64,000 nucleotides of DNA. Origin: Bordetella genomosp. 9. Its GTDB lineage: Bacteria > Pseudomonadota > Gammaproteobacteria > Burkholderiales > Burkholderiaceae_B. Location: contig NZ_NEVJ01000003.1 in NCBI RefSeq assembly GCF_002261425.1, positions 2,914,001 through 2,978,000 of the forward strand, in the 5' to 3' direction. The notes under the pieces were generated by a model, which did no database searches, had not been told where the DNA came from, and worked only from the letters and a program-made list of their open reading frames with translations. Shown piece after piece: positions 48,948 to 61,907 of the stretch (the stretch's first letter is position 1; each line of letters opens with the position of its first letter). The position numbers were made by a program, and so were the translations under genes.

Positions 48948-49600
48948 TGGATATCGACCTGATGCTATCGCTGCTGCCGGACTTCGGCGCGGGCGTCCTG
49001 CACACCATGGGCCTGGTGATCGCCGCGCTGGCGGGCGGCCTGGCGTGCGGGTTTATCGCGCACATGCTGCGCGAAACGGGACGGCGGCCCTTCGTCTGGC
49101 TGTACTGGGCCTACACGGTGGTGTGGCGCGGGGTGCCCTTCCTGATCCATCTGTTCATCGTCTATTTCGGCCTGCCCAGTATCGGGGTCTCGCTGGATCC
49201 CTATGCGGCGGCCGCCATCACGCTGTCGATCTACAGCGGCGCCTATTTCGCCGAGATCTTCCGCGCCTGCTGGGAATCCATCCCGCCCGGGCAGATCGAG
49301 GCCGCGCAGGTGATGGGCATCGATCGCCGCCGGATCTTCCGCCATATCCAGCTGCCGCAGGCGCTGCGCGCGGCCGTGCCGCTGGTCGCGCACCAGACCG
49401 TGCTGCTGGTGAAGGAATCGGCGCTGGCCTCGGTGATCACCTATCCCGAACTGACGCTGACGGCGTCGCGCATCGTGTCCGCGCAATTCGTCTACGTCGA
49501 ACCATACATCCTGCTGGCGGGCTGCTACTGGCTGCTGGCCCTGGCCATCGGCCGCATCGGCAGGCTGCTGTCGCGACGGCTGGCGCGGGGGCTGGCATGA
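48944..49600 (+). CDS. amino-acid ABC transporter permease
   Basis: This second permease of 218 residues should form a heterodimer with the preceding one. It has [20 protein letters not shown], the EAA-type motif [20 protein letters not shown] and [18 protein letters not shown]. It starts within the previous stop (ATGA). Confidence 0.93.
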   Translation: MMDIDLMLSLLPDFGAGVLHTMGLVIAALAGGLACGFIAHMLRETGRRPFVWLYWAYTVVWRGVPFLIHLFIVYFGLPSIGVSLDPYAAAAITLSIYSGAYFAEIFRACWESIPPGQIEAAQVMGIDRRRIFRHIQLPQALRAAVPLVAHQTVLLVKESALASVITYPELTLTASRIVSAQFVYVEPYILLAGCYWLLALAIGRIGRLLSRRLARGLA

Positions 49601-49646
49601 AGGCGCCCATCCCATCCATGCACGCTTCATCCACCCGGATCTATCC

Positions 49647-50471
49647 ATGACCGACACCACTCCCACCGGCGCCGCCCTGCCGATGATCTCGCTGCGCGGC
49701 GTCGGCAAATCCTTCGGCGACCATCGCGTGCTGTCCGGCATCGACCTGGACATCGCCCGCGGCGAAGTCGTCACCCTGATCGGCCCGTCCGGCTCGGGCA
49801 AGACCTCGCTGTTGCGATGCATGAATTTCCTGGAAGTCTATGACGAGGGCGAAGTCGATATCCGCGGCGCGCTGCTGGGCTACCGCCGCGCCGCCGACGG
49901 CACGCTGGTGCGCGACAGCGATCGCGCCGTCGCCGAAGTGCGCGCGCCGCTGGCGATGGTGTTCCAGCACTTCAACCTGTGGCCGCATATGACGGCGCTG
50001 GCCAATGTGATGGCGCCGCTGACCCTGGCGCGCGCCAAGCCGGCCAGCCAGGCGCGCCAGATCGCCCTGCAGGCGCTGGAACGGGTCGGCCTGGCCGACA
50101 AGGCCGACGCCATGCCGGCCAGATTGAGCGGCGGGCAGCAGCAGCGCGTCGGCATCGCCCGCGCGCTGGCGGTGTCACCCGAGGCCATGCTGCTGGACGA
50201 GCCGACGTCGGCGCTGGATCCGGAGCTGGTGGACGAAGTGCTGGAAGTCATCAAATCGCTGTCGCGCGAGGGCATGACGATGGTCATGGTGACGCACGAA
50301 ATGAGTTTTGCCGCGGAAGTGTCGGATCGCATCGTGTTCATGGAGCAGGGACGCATCCTGGCGACCGGCGGGGCCGACGACATCATCCGCCGGCCCACCC
50401 ATCCGCGCATCCGCGCCTTCCTGCAACCCTGGATACGGCGCAGCCTGGCGCCGGCGGGGGCCGAACGATGA
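49647..50471 (+). CDS. amino-acid ABC transporter ATP-binding protein
   Basis: The 274-residue ATPase has Walker [11 protein letters not shown]-loop [14 protein letters not shown], signature [15 protein letters not shown], Walker [14 protein letters not shown] and the H-loop MVTHEMSFA. It is typical of the HisP/GlnQ family. It contains a small insertion ([18 protein letters not shown]) between the A and Q loops. It overlaps the M20 hydrolase gene by 4 bp. Confidence 0.94.
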   Translation: MTDTTPTGAALPMISLRGVGKSFGDHRVLSGIDLDIARGEVVTLIGPSGSGKTSLLRCMNFLEVYDEGEVDIRGALLGYRRAADGTLVRDSDRAVAEVRAPLAMVFQHFNLWPHMTALANVMAPLTLARAKPASQARQIALQALERVGLADKADAMPARLSGGQQQRVGIARALAVSPEAMLLDEPTSALDPELVDEVLEVIKSLSREGMTMVMVTHEMSFAAEVSDRIVFMEQGRILATGGADDIIRRPTHPRIRAFLQPWIRRSLAPAGAER

Positions 50472-51901
50472 GCGATCCGGGCCACCCCAAGCGCGAATCG
50501 CCCCCCGGGGAGGGAGTCACGCAGCGCCAGGATGGCACGCGCATCGCCAGCCTGGCCATGCGCGCGGCCCAAGCCGTCGACCCCGAGCGCCTGCAGGCGC
50601 GCTTGCGGGGGTTGGCGTCCTTTGGCGCCGCCCGTCCCGGCGACATCCATGGCGGTGTCGCGCGCCAGGCGCTCACGCCGCAGGAGTTGCTGGCGCGCCG
50701 CTGGCTGGCCACCGAATTCGCCTGCCGCCCGGGATACTCCGTGGGCATCGATGCCGCGGCCAATGTCTACATCCGGCGCCATGGCGAGAACGCCAACGCC
50801 GCGCCGGTCCTGACCGGCAGCCACGTCGACACGCAGCCGCTGGGCGGCTGGCTGGACGGCGCCTTCGGCGTGGCCGCCGGCCTGGAAGTCTTCGCCGCGC
50901 TGGACGCCGCCGGCCTGCGCACCCACCGTCCCATCGACACCGTCATGTGGACCAACGAGGAAGGCTCGCGCTTCGCGCCCGGCCTGATGGGCTCGGCCTC
51001 CTATACCGACCCGGCGCGCCTGGCCACATTCCGCGATACCGCCGACGCCCAGGGCGTGACCTTCCTGCAGGCCTGCAACGACGCCCGCGAGGACTTCTCC
51101 ATGGCCGCGCGCGAGGCCGGCTGGCGCTGGTTCGACGCACCGCTGGCGCGCCCGCTGCACGCCTATATCGAAGCCCACATCGAACAAGGCCCCATCCTGG
51201 AAGCGCGCGGCCTGCAGGTCGGCTGCGTCACGGCCATACAAGGCGTGCGCTGGTACCGCGTCACGGTGCCGGGCCGCAGCGCGCACGCCGGCACCACGCC
51301 GGATGCCGCGCGCGACGACGCGCAGGCCAAGGCGATCGCGCTGGCGCACGCGCTGCTGGAATACGGCCGCGCCCAGGACGACGCCGCCCTGCGCCTGACC
51401 ATAGGCCGCTGGCAATGCCGGCCGGACTCGATCAACACCATCGCCGACCAGGTCGTGTTCACCATCGACGCGCGCCATCCCGACGCATCGGTACTGGACG
51501 CGCTGCACGCCCGGCTGCAGGCCCTGCTGCCCGCCGGCGCCGCGATCGAGGTCCTGCAGCACAAGCCGACGGTGGCCTTCGACCTGGGCCTGGTCGAACT
51601 CGCAAGGCAGGCCTGCCGGTCGCTGGCGCTGCCGCACGCGGACATGCTGTCCGGCGCCTTCCACGACGCCATGCCGCTGGCCGGCTTCTGCCCCACGGCC
51701 ATGCTGTTCGCGCCCAGCATCGGCGGCGTCAGCCATCACCCCGACGAGCACACCGGCATCGAGGACCTGGCCGCGTGCACGCGGGCGCTGGCCTGGTGCC
51801 TGGCCGAACTCGCGCAGGACGGCAATGTCGGCGCCGCCGATGGAGCCGACGCCGGATCGCCCGCTATCCCTACCCCCGATTTATCCACCCCCACCCGCTA
51901 G
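50468..51901 (+). CDS. M20-family amidohydrolase (N-carbamoyl/allantoate-type)
   Basis: The protein is 477 residues from ATG 50468, overlapping the ATPase stop. It belongs to the Zn-dependent carbamoylase subfamily of M20 (allantoate amidohydrolase, N-carbamoyl-L-amino-acid hydrolase, ureidoglycolate-type enzymes). Metal-ligand motifs are [22 protein letters not shown] and [17 protein letters not shown] is the subfamily signature. It should release ammonia and CO2 from a ureido or carbamoyl group. The first 28 residues (before [12 protein letters not shown]) are not conserved, so an internal start at about 50558 is possible. Confidence 0.85.
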   Translation: MSDPGHPKRESPPGEGVTQRQDGTRIASLAMRAAQAVDPERLQARLRGLASFGAARPGDIHGGVARQALTPQELLARRWLATEFACRPGYSVGIDAAANVYIRRHGENANAAPVLTGSHVDTQPLGGWLDGAFGVAAGLEVFAALDAAGLRTHRPIDTVMWTNEEGSRFAPGLMGSASYTDPARLATFRDTADAQGVTFLQACNDAREDFSMAAREAGWRWFDAPLARPLHAYIEAHIEQGPILEARGLQVGCVTAIQGVRWYRVTVPGRSAHAGTTPDAARDDAQAKAIALAHALLEYGRAQDDAALRLTIGRWQCRPDSINTIADQVVFTIDARHPDASVLDALHARLQALLPAGAAIEVLQHKPTVAFDLGLVELARQACRSLALPHADMLSGAFHDAMPLAGFCPTAMLFAPSIGGVSHHPDEHTGIEDLAACTRALAWCLAELAQDGNVGAADGADAGSPAIPTPDLSTPTR

Positions 51902-51912
51902 GAATCAACACG

Positions 51913-52614
51913 ATGCAAACCGCAACCAGCATCCCGCAGGTGGCCGACAACGGCGAACCGGTCGGCCTGAACAACACCCATCTGGAACCCATCTCGGCCG
52001 ATGGCCGCGCCGAGCCGGGCAAGGTGTACGAAGTCCCCGCCCGCAACGGCCGCGCCGTCCGCCTGTCCAAGGGCCAGGTCATCCGCATCATCAACACCCA
52101 TGGCAGCCAGGTATGCGACACCTGGGCTTTCAAGGCCGACGACCTCAGCGAGTTCATGTCCATGGAACATGCGCGCGCCATGATCGACCGCATCATCCCG
52201 AAAGTGGGAGACCCGCTGGGCAGCAACCGCCGCCGCCCCATCATGACCCTGACGGCCGATACCTCGCCGGGCGTGCACGACACCCTGATGGCGGCCTGCG
52301 ACGCCTATCGCTACCGCAACCTGGGCGTCGAGCACTACCACGACAACTGCGCCGACAACATGCGCATGGCGCTGAAAGCCATCGGCCTGCGCGCGCGCGA
52401 AGTCCCGCAGCCGCTGAACCTGTGGATGAACATCCCCGTGAACGCGGAAGGCGGCGTGCAATGGCTGGCCCCCGTATCGAAGGCGGGCGACTACGTGGAC
52501 CTGCGCGCGGAAATGGACTGCGTGGTCGTGATGTCGGCCTGCCCGCAGGACATCATTCCGATCAACGACAACCGTCCCGTCGAAGTGCACTTCCAGGTGC
52601 TCGACCAGGCATAG
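51913..52614 (+). CDS. DUF1989 protein (urea-carboxylase-associated / carboxyguanidine-deiminase family)
   Basis: The 233-residue cytoplasmic protein fits DUF1989, the family that includes the CgdA/CgdB subunits of carboxyguanidine deiminase. Possible metal ligands are C68 (SQVCDTWAF), H122 (SPGVHDTL), H143 and C146 (YHDNCADN) and C210 (SACPQD). NLWMNIPV is a typical segment. A single copy is present and not two subunits. It lies 11 bp after the M20 gene and 9 bp before the regulator. By relation to the Cgd proteins it may hydrolyse a guanidino-type C-N bond; this is inference. Confidence 0.8.
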   Translation: MQTATSIPQVADNGEPVGLNNTHLEPISADGRAEPGKVYEVPARNGRAVRLSKGQVIRIINTHGSQVCDTWAFKADDLSEFMSMEHARAMIDRIIPKVGDPLGSNRRRPIMTLTADTSPGVHDTLMAACDAYRYRNLGVEHYHDNCADNMRMALKAIGLRAREVPQPLNLWMNIPVNAEGGVQWLAPVSKAGDYVDLRAEMDCVVVMSACPQDIIPINDNRPVEVHFQVLDQA

Positions 52615-52623
52615 AATTCCGCC

Positions 52624-53226
52624 ATGGCTACCCGCAGACCTTCCCCTTCGACTCCCGAGCGCGGGCTTGCCGCGCTGGGACCGCGCGTCAAGCATGCCCG
52701 CATGGTGCACAACCTGACGCTGAAGGCGCTGGCGGAGGCCGCCGAGTGCTCGGAAAGCCTGCTGTCACGCATCGAACGCGGCCAGACGATGCCATCGTTG
52801 AACACCCTGCACCGCCTGGCCCATGCGCTGGACACCAACGTGGCCGAGCTGACCGCCGCCGACGCCCCGCCGGCCTCGCCCGTGACACGGGCGGCCGACC
52901 GCCCCGTCCTGGCGTTCAGCCAGGCGCGCGGACGCAAGGGCGGCGTCAAGCTGGAGCGCGTCATCGTGCCGATGCGCGGCCAGTTGCTGCAGGCGGACAT
53001 CCACGTGCTGGAGCCGCTGGCGGAAAGCCTGGAACAGATCGCGCACGCCGGCGAGGAAATGGGCTACGTGATCGAAGGCCGCTTCGAGCTGCGCCTGGGC
53101 GAGGAAATCCACCTGCTCGACGCTGGCGACTCCTTCTATTTCTCCAGCGATGTTCCGCATAGCTATCGCAATCCGGGCAAGACGGTGACGCGGGTGCTGT
53201 GGGTGAACACGCCCACCACCTTCTGA
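52624..53226 (+). CDS. XRE-cupin transcriptional regulator
   Basis: The 200-residue regulator has an N-terminal HTH (LGPRVKHARMVHNLTLKALA, AAECSESLLSRIERG) and a C-terminal cupin (AHAGEEMGYVIEGRFELRLG, YFSSDVPHSYRNPG). The cupin binds the effector, typically an amine, amino acid or polyamine. It is inside the operon (8-9 bp to both neighbours), so it probably controls the operon, perhaps through the palindrome at 47306. Confidence 0.9.
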   Translation: MATRRPSPSTPERGLAALGPRVKHARMVHNLTLKALAEAAECSESLLSRIERGQTMPSLNTLHRLAHALDTNVAELTAADAPPASPVTRAADRPVLAFSQARGRKGGVKLERVIVPMRGQLLQADIHVLEPLAESLEQIAHAGEEMGYVIEGRFELRLGEEIHLLDAGDSFYFSSDVPHSYRNPGKTVTRVLWVNTPTTF

Positions 53227-53234
53227 ACGCCCCC

Positions 53235-54185
53235 ATGCATTCCGCCACGGACACCCGCGCGCAGGCGCAGCCGCGCTACAGCGGCATCCCGACCTTCATG
53301 CGCGTCCCGTACACGACGCGGCTGGAGGATTTCGATATCGGCATCGTCGGCGTGCCGTTCGATGGCGGCGTCACGGCGCGGCCCGGCGCCCGCTACGGTC
53401 CCCGGGAAATCCGCAATATGTCGTCGATGACGCGCGCGATCCATCACGTGACCCGCTTCAACCCGTTCGCCGCCTGCCGGGTGGCCGACGTGGGCGACGT
53501 GCCGTTCACCGACGTGTTCCACCTGGAGAATTCGCACGCGGATATCCGGCGCTTTCTTGAGCCGATCTACGCGGCCGGCAAACGGACCCTGGTCGCGGGC
53601 GGCGATCATTCGATCACCTTTCCCATCTTCCAGGCCATGGCGCCGCGCGAGCCGCTGGGCATGGTGCATATCGATGCGCATACGGACACCTGGGATGATT
53701 TCATCGGCTCCAAGTTCAGCCACGGCTCGCCCTTTCGCCGTGCGGTGGAAGCCGGGATGCTGGATCCGAAACGGACCGTGCAGATCGGCATCCGCGGGGC
53801 GCAGAACTCCGACGAAGGCTGGCGTTATTCTCTCGAATCCGGCATGAGAGTGATCTTCATCGAGGAATTCGATCGCATGGGCGTCGAGGCCGTCATCGCC
53901 GAGGCGCGGCGCGTTGTCGGCGGCGGTCCGAGTTACCTGTCCGTGGACGTCGACGGGCTGGACCCCGTATACGCGCCGGGGACCGGGACGCCCGAGATAG
54001 GCGGCCTGTCCACGCGCGAGACCCTCACGCTGCTGCGCGGCCTGGAAGGCCTGGACCTGCGCGGCGCCGACGTGGTGGAAGTCGCGCCGCCGTATGACCC
54101 GAGCGGGAATACGGCGCTGCTGGGCGCGACCTTGATGTATGAGTGCCTCTGCTTGCTGGCGCGGGCTTGGGAGATGGGAAGGTAA
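53235..54185 (+). CDS. ureohydrolase (agmatinase/guanidino-acid hydrolase family)
   Basis: The 316-residue enzyme has all Mn-binding motifs of arginase-like hydrolases: AGGDHSIT, HIDAHTDTWDD and SVDVDGLDPVYAPGTGTPE. GVPFDGGVTARPGARYGPREI is the usual N-terminal part. It hydrolyses a guanidino group to urea and an amine. Agmatinase, guanidinobutyrase, guanidinopropionase and Ni-dependent guanidine hydrolases all share this fold, so the substrate cannot be set from sequence. ATG 53235 is 8 bp after the regulator stop. It is the last gene of the eight-gene operon. Confidence 0.88.
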   Translation: MHSATDTRAQAQPRYSGIPTFMRVPYTTRLEDFDIGIVGVPFDGGVTARPGARYGPREIRNMSSMTRAIHHVTRFNPFAACRVADVGDVPFTDVFHLENSHADIRRFLEPIYAAGKRTLVAGGDHSITFPIFQAMAPREPLGMVHIDAHTDTWDDFIGSKFSHGSPFRRAVEAGMLDPKRTVQIGIRGAQNSDEGWRYSLESGMRVIFIEEFDRMGVEAVIAEARRVVGGGPSYLSVDVDGLDPVYAPGTGTPEIGGLSTRETLTLLRGLEGLDLRGADVVEVAPPYDPSGNTALLGATLMYECLCLLARAWEMGR

Positions 54186-54786
54186 GGCGGTGCTGGTGGT
54201 GGTGCTGGTAGTGCTTGTGTTTGTGCCGTCCGTCGGGGCGGTCACCCTGTCGTGTCCATCCCGCCAGACTCCGGTTTGCCTTATTCACGGACGCCGCAAC
54301 CATCTGAGTGCTTGGCGCTTCGTGGCTCTGTAGTTTGAGTAGAGAAGGATTTGCTGCGGCCCGGCGTTGCGTGGCCGCCCAGCGCGGCCACGCAGCGCCG
54401 GGCACTGCACGATCCTTCTTGAGTCAGATCACTCAGCCACGAAGGGCCAAGAAAACCACCGTTCGCAGCATCCGTGAATAAGGCAAACCAGAGTCCGGCG
54501 GGGCGGTCACCCTGTTGGGTCCAGCCCGTTGAGGCCGCGCGAGGGCTGACGAAGGGAGGACGGCCGGGCAAAAAAGACGCAAGAACGCTGACGACGTTCG
54601 GCCGCCGGACGAGGCAGACGACGCGGGAGTCCGGCGCCCGCGCGCCGGACCGGCCGATCGGGATGGACACGACAGGGTGACTGCACCGACGGACGGCACC
54701 AGCACCATGACCGGCAAGAGCGCCATTACCACCGCCGGCTAAAGACCAGCCAGCCACCAACGCCAAACCCAACGGTCAGCGAAAAC
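54186..54786. repeat. non-coding region with nested imperfect inverted repeat (about 480 bp)
   Basis: No gene was recognised. Arms pair around a centre near 54380. Outer arms: 54223-54262 with 54660-54699 (38/40 identical). Middle arms: 54267-54294 with 54468-54495 (26/28). Next: 54311-54327 with 54435-54451 (16/17). Inner: 54344-54377 with 54384-54417 (high identity with GC-rich tip). A third, direct copy of the outer arm's inner part sits at 54500-54527. Segments 54528-54659 are unpaired. This may be a mobile or dispersed intergenic element or encode a structured RNA. Confidence 0.8.
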
Positions 54787-58563
<3,777 letters not shown>

Positions 58564-58660
58564 GGGCGTTCCTGCAGGGAAGGCGGATGGATTGCAAAGA
58601 AGCAACCTGGAATGGTAACAAAGCCCGCGAAATCCTGGGGCCGTGATACATTCCGGGCCC

Positions 58661-58868
58661 TCGAACCGGTGCTTTCAACGCAAACGCGCGCAAGCGCGCC
58701 GCGTGGTGAAAGGTAAACGGGAAACAGGAACGCGCCGCCGGACCGTCCATGAGACGGCCCGCGACGGCGCCAGGCCTGTGCTGCCCCCGCAACGGTCATC
58801 CCGCCCCATTATTCCAGGCCGCGCCACGGCGCCTGGAACCGGGTGGGACAGCCCGATACCGGCCGGTT
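58661..58868 (+). promoter_or_regulatory. cobalamin (AdoCbl) riboswitch of btuB
   Basis: The leader has the class-I cobalamin elements in order: GGTGC at 58668, AAACGGGAAAC at 58714-58725, GCCTGTGCTGCCCCCGCAAC around 58774-58793 (the B12 box), and the final GGGTGGGACAGCCCGATACC ending near 58860. The btuB start is 117 bp downstream. Adenosylcobalamin should repress btuB and btuF. Confidence 0.9.
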
Positions 58869-58984
58869 CGTCCGGGGAAGACGACAAGTGACGCCAGCCT
58901 TGCCGTGCCTGCGGCGCCGGCCGCCAGCCGTCTTCCGCTTCCTTGAACGACGTGCGGGGTCGCGCGTCATCACCAGGTCTCGCT

Positions 58985-60928
58985 ATGAAGCCCCTCTTTA
59001 CCCGGCGCAGCGCCGGGCTGCTCGCCTGTCTGGCCCCCATGGGGTTGGCCCCGATGTGGGCCGCTGCTCAACAGAATCCGGCTGCCCAGCCGCCCGTCGC
59101 CCAGCTCGACACCGTGGTCGTCACCGCCACGCGGTCGCCCGAGCCGTTGAAAGACGTGCTGGGCGACGTCAGCGTCATCGACCGTGCCACCCTGGAAAGC
59201 GCCGGACAGAGCAGCCTGGCCGAAGTCCTGTCGCGCACCCATGGCATCGAGTACGCCAACAATGGCGGCCCGCAGACGGTCACCAGCCTGTTCATGCGCG
59301 GCGCCAACAGCAACCAGACGCTGGTGCTGGTCGACGGCCAGCGCGTGAACAACGCCACCAACGGCCTGGCGGCGCTGAACGCCATTCCGACCAACAGCAT
59401 AGACCGCGTGGAAATCGTGCGCGGCGCGGCCAGCAGCCTGTACGGCGCCGACGCGCTGGGCGGGGTGATCAACATCATCACCAAGCGCGAAGCGGATCGT
59501 CCGCTGTCGGCCTATGCATCGGTGGGCGGCGGCACCTATGGCACGAGCAGCTACAGCGCCGGGCTGTCCGGCGCGGCCCAGGGCTGGACCTACAGCCTGT
59601 CCAGCAGCTACCAGCAGAGCCGCGGCTTCGACGCGACCAACGACAAGAACTTCCTGCACAACCCGGACCGGGACAGCTACTACGAGAACAACGTGGCCGG
59701 CTCGCTGGGCTATGAATGGATGCGCGGCCAGACGCTGACCGCGCAGTTCTACCAGACCCACGTGAACGGCGGCTACGACAACGGCACGCCGTATTTCAAC
59801 GACCGCTCGATCCAGGACCTGCAGGGCTATTCGCTGACCAGCACCAACCGCCTGACGGACATCTGGACCAGCACCCTGCGCGTCGGCAGCACGCTGGACC
59901 GCAACCGCAACGAAAACGTCCCCGGCGACGAAAATCCGTTCAATACGCCCGACGGCAAGAGCACCTTCCGCACGCGGCAGAATCAGTACCTGTGGCAGAA
60001 CGACCTGCAGCTGACGAAGGACCAGAAGCTGACCCTGGCCTACGAGCACCTGGAGCAGCGTGTCGAAGGCGACATCGGCAACTTCAACAACTTTCCGGTC
60101 ACCTTCGGCGACTATGCGGAAACCCGCCGGCACGTGAATTCGTTCACCGGCGTCTACCTGGGCGATTTCGGCGCGCATCACCTGCAGGCCAGCCTGCGCA
60201 ATGACGACAATTCGCAGTTCGGCAACCGCACCACCGGCGGCCTGACCTACGGCTACGACATCACCAACCGGATCCGCGCCACGGTAGGCGCCAACACCGG
60301 CTTTCGCGCGCCGAACTTCAACGAACTCTACTGGCCCAACGACGGCGGCTTCGTCGGCAATCCGGACCTGAAGCCGGAGACCTCGCGCAATATCGAGGCC
60401 AGCCTGCGTTACCGTGACGACGATAGCGAACTGGGCGCGACCTACTATCACAACAAGGTCAAGAACCTGATCATCAACCAGGCCATCGACCCGAACGATC
60501 CCTTCAGCGTGTTCCAGCCTTTCAACGTGTCGCACGCCCTGCTGGAAGGCGTCAGCCTGACCGGCATGAAGAAGTTCGGCGCCACCCGCCTGCGCGCCAG
60601 CGTGGACCTGAGCGACCCGCGCAATACGGATGAGGACACCCGCCTGCCGCAGCGCGCGCGCAAGGTGTTGCGCGTGTCGGCGGACCATCGCTTCGGCGAC
60701 TTCCTGCTGGGCGCGGAAATGTATGCCAGCGGCGATCGCATCGATGCGCTGACCGGCGATCGCCTGGGCGGCTATACGCTGTACAACCTGTTGGCCTCCT
60801 ACGACCTGACGCGCAACCTGCAGGTCCAGGTACGCTGGAACAATGTGTTCGACAAGGAGTACACCTTGGTCAAGGGCTACAACACGCCGGGTTCGAACGC
60901 CTTCGTGAACCTGACCTGGCGGATGTAG
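58985..60928 (+). CDS. btuB: TonB-dependent vitamin B12 outer-membrane receptor BtuB
   Basis: The 647-residue receptor imports cobalamin through the outer membrane with TonB energy. A signal peptide (LFTRRSAGLLACLAPMG... cleavage after about residue 27) precedes the TonB box LDTVVVTATR. The plug domain has VLSRTHGIEYAN, LVLVDGQRVNN, IPTNSIDRVEIVRGAASSLY and GADALGGVINIIT. The barrel ends FVNLTWRM, with a terminal aromatic/Met. ATG 58985 is used because the earlier in-frame TTG (58943) lacks a ribosome-binding site. It follows a B12 riboswitch. Confidence 0.93.
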   Translation: MKPLFTRRSAGLLACLAPMGLAPMWAAAQQNPAAQPPVAQLDTVVVTATRSPEPLKDVLGDVSVIDRATLESAGQSSLAEVLSRTHGIEYANNGGPQTVTSLFMRGANSNQTLVLVDGQRVNNATNGLAALNAIPTNSIDRVEIVRGAASSLYGADALGGVINIITKREADRPLSAYASVGGGTYGTSSYSAGLSGAAQGWTYSLSSSYQQSRGFDATNDKNFLHNPDRDSYYENNVAGSLGYEWMRGQTLTAQFYQTHVNGGYDNGTPYFNDRSIQDLQGYSLTSTNRLTDIWTSTLRVGSTLDRNRNENVPGDENPFNTPDGKSTFRTRQNQYLWQNDLQLTKDQKLTLAYEHLEQRVEGDIGNFNNFPVTFGDYAETRRHVNSFTGVYLGDFGAHHLQASLRNDDNSQFGNRTTGGLTYGYDITNRIRATVGANTGFRAPNFNELYWPNDGGFVGNPDLKPETSRNIEASLRYRDDDSELGATYYHNKVKNLIINQAIDPNDPFSVFQPFNVSHALLEGVSLTGMKKFGATRLRASVDLSDPRNTDEDTRLPQRARKVLRVSADHRFGDFLLGAEMYASGDRIDALTGDRLGGYTLYNLLASYDLTRNLQVQVRWNNVFDKEYTLVKGYNTPGSNAFVNLTWRM

Positions 60929-60935
60929 GACGGCG

Positions 60936-61817
60936 ATGCGTGCGCACGGCCGCGTGATCGCGATCGCCGCCCTGCTACTGGCATGCGCGGTTGCCACGGC
61001 CGGCCCCATCGCGCTCAAGGACGATGACGGCCGTGCCGTCGATCTGCCGCATCCGGCCCGGCGCGCCATCTCGCTGGCGCCGCACGCCACCGAGCTGGCC
61101 TACGCGGCGGGCGCCGGCGACAGGCTGGTCGGCGTGGCGCGTGGCAGCGACTATCCGCCGCAGGCCCGCGCGCTGGCTTCCGTCGGCGACGGCCTGGCGC
61201 CCGATGCCGAACGGGTGGCGGCGCTGCGGCCCGATCTGGTGCTGGGCTGGCTGCCGGGCGGCGCGGCGCCCCTGCTGCCTGTCCTGCGCGCGCTGGACGT
61301 CCCGGTGTACTACAGCGACCCGCGCACGCTGCGCGACATCCCGCGCGCCGTCGAACGCATGGGCGTGCTCTTCGGCACGCAGGCGGTCGCCGCCCCCGCC
61401 GCCGCGGCCCTGCAGGCGCGCATCGACGCGCTGGCCGCGCGCTATGCCGGGCGCCCGCCGGTCCGGGTCTTCATCCAGGCCGGCCGCGATCCTGTCTACA
61501 CCCTGAACGACAGCAGCATCGTCAGCGACGCCCTGCGCGTCTGCGGCGGCCTGAATGTGTTCGCCAACGCGCCCGTCACTGCGCCGCAGGTCACCCGCGA
61601 AGCCGTGCTGGCGGCGCGCCCCGACGTGGTGGTGACCGGCATGGCCGACGCGGCCAGCCTGGCGGCCACCGAGCAGGCCTGGCGCGCGCTGGGGCTGCCG
61701 GCGGCGCTGTCGGGCAATGTCGTCGGTATCGACGCGGACGTGCTGTATCGCCCGGGCCCGCGCCTGATCGAGGCTGCGGAAACGCTGTGCGCGGCCCTGG
61801 ATCGGGCGCGGCATTGA
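60936..61817 (+). CDS. btuF: BtuF-like cobalamin-binding periplasmic protein
   Basis: The 293-residue protein has a signal peptide (cleavage after ATA, about residue 22) and a type III binding-protein fold (two lobes joined by a helix): RRAISLAPHATELAYAAGAG, VGVARGSDYP, LRPDLVLGWLPGG and VFIQAGRDPVYTLNDSSIVSD. GGLNVFANAPV is the usual second-lobe motif. It lies 7 bp after btuB and shares its riboswitch. BtuC and BtuD are not in the window. Confidence 0.88.
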   Translation: MRAHGRVIAIAALLLACAVATAGPIALKDDDGRAVDLPHPARRAISLAPHATELAYAAGAGDRLVGVARGSDYPPQARALASVGDGLAPDAERVAALRPDLVLGWLPGGAAPLLPVLRALDVPVYYSDPRTLRDIPRAVERMGVLFGTQAVAAPAAAALQARIDALAARYAGRPPVRVFIQAGRDPVYTLNDSSIVSDALRVCGGLNVFANAPVTAPQVTREAVLAARPDVVVTGMADAASLAATEQAWRALGLPAALSGNVVGIDADVLYRPGPRLIEAAETLCAALDRARH

Positions 61818-61907
61818 CCGCTCCGGCCAGGGACGGTCACCGTTGGCTGTGGTGCCCCGCGATCCTTGCGTGGGCCCTCACCTTCGGCCACCCGGCCGGC
61901 CCCAGCC

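Noticed and set aside
54281..54772. 163-codon minus-strand frame in the inverted-repeat region
   Set aside because: It spans both arms of the repeat and the reading frame shows no domain or ribosome-binding site. It is more likely a by-product of the repeat.
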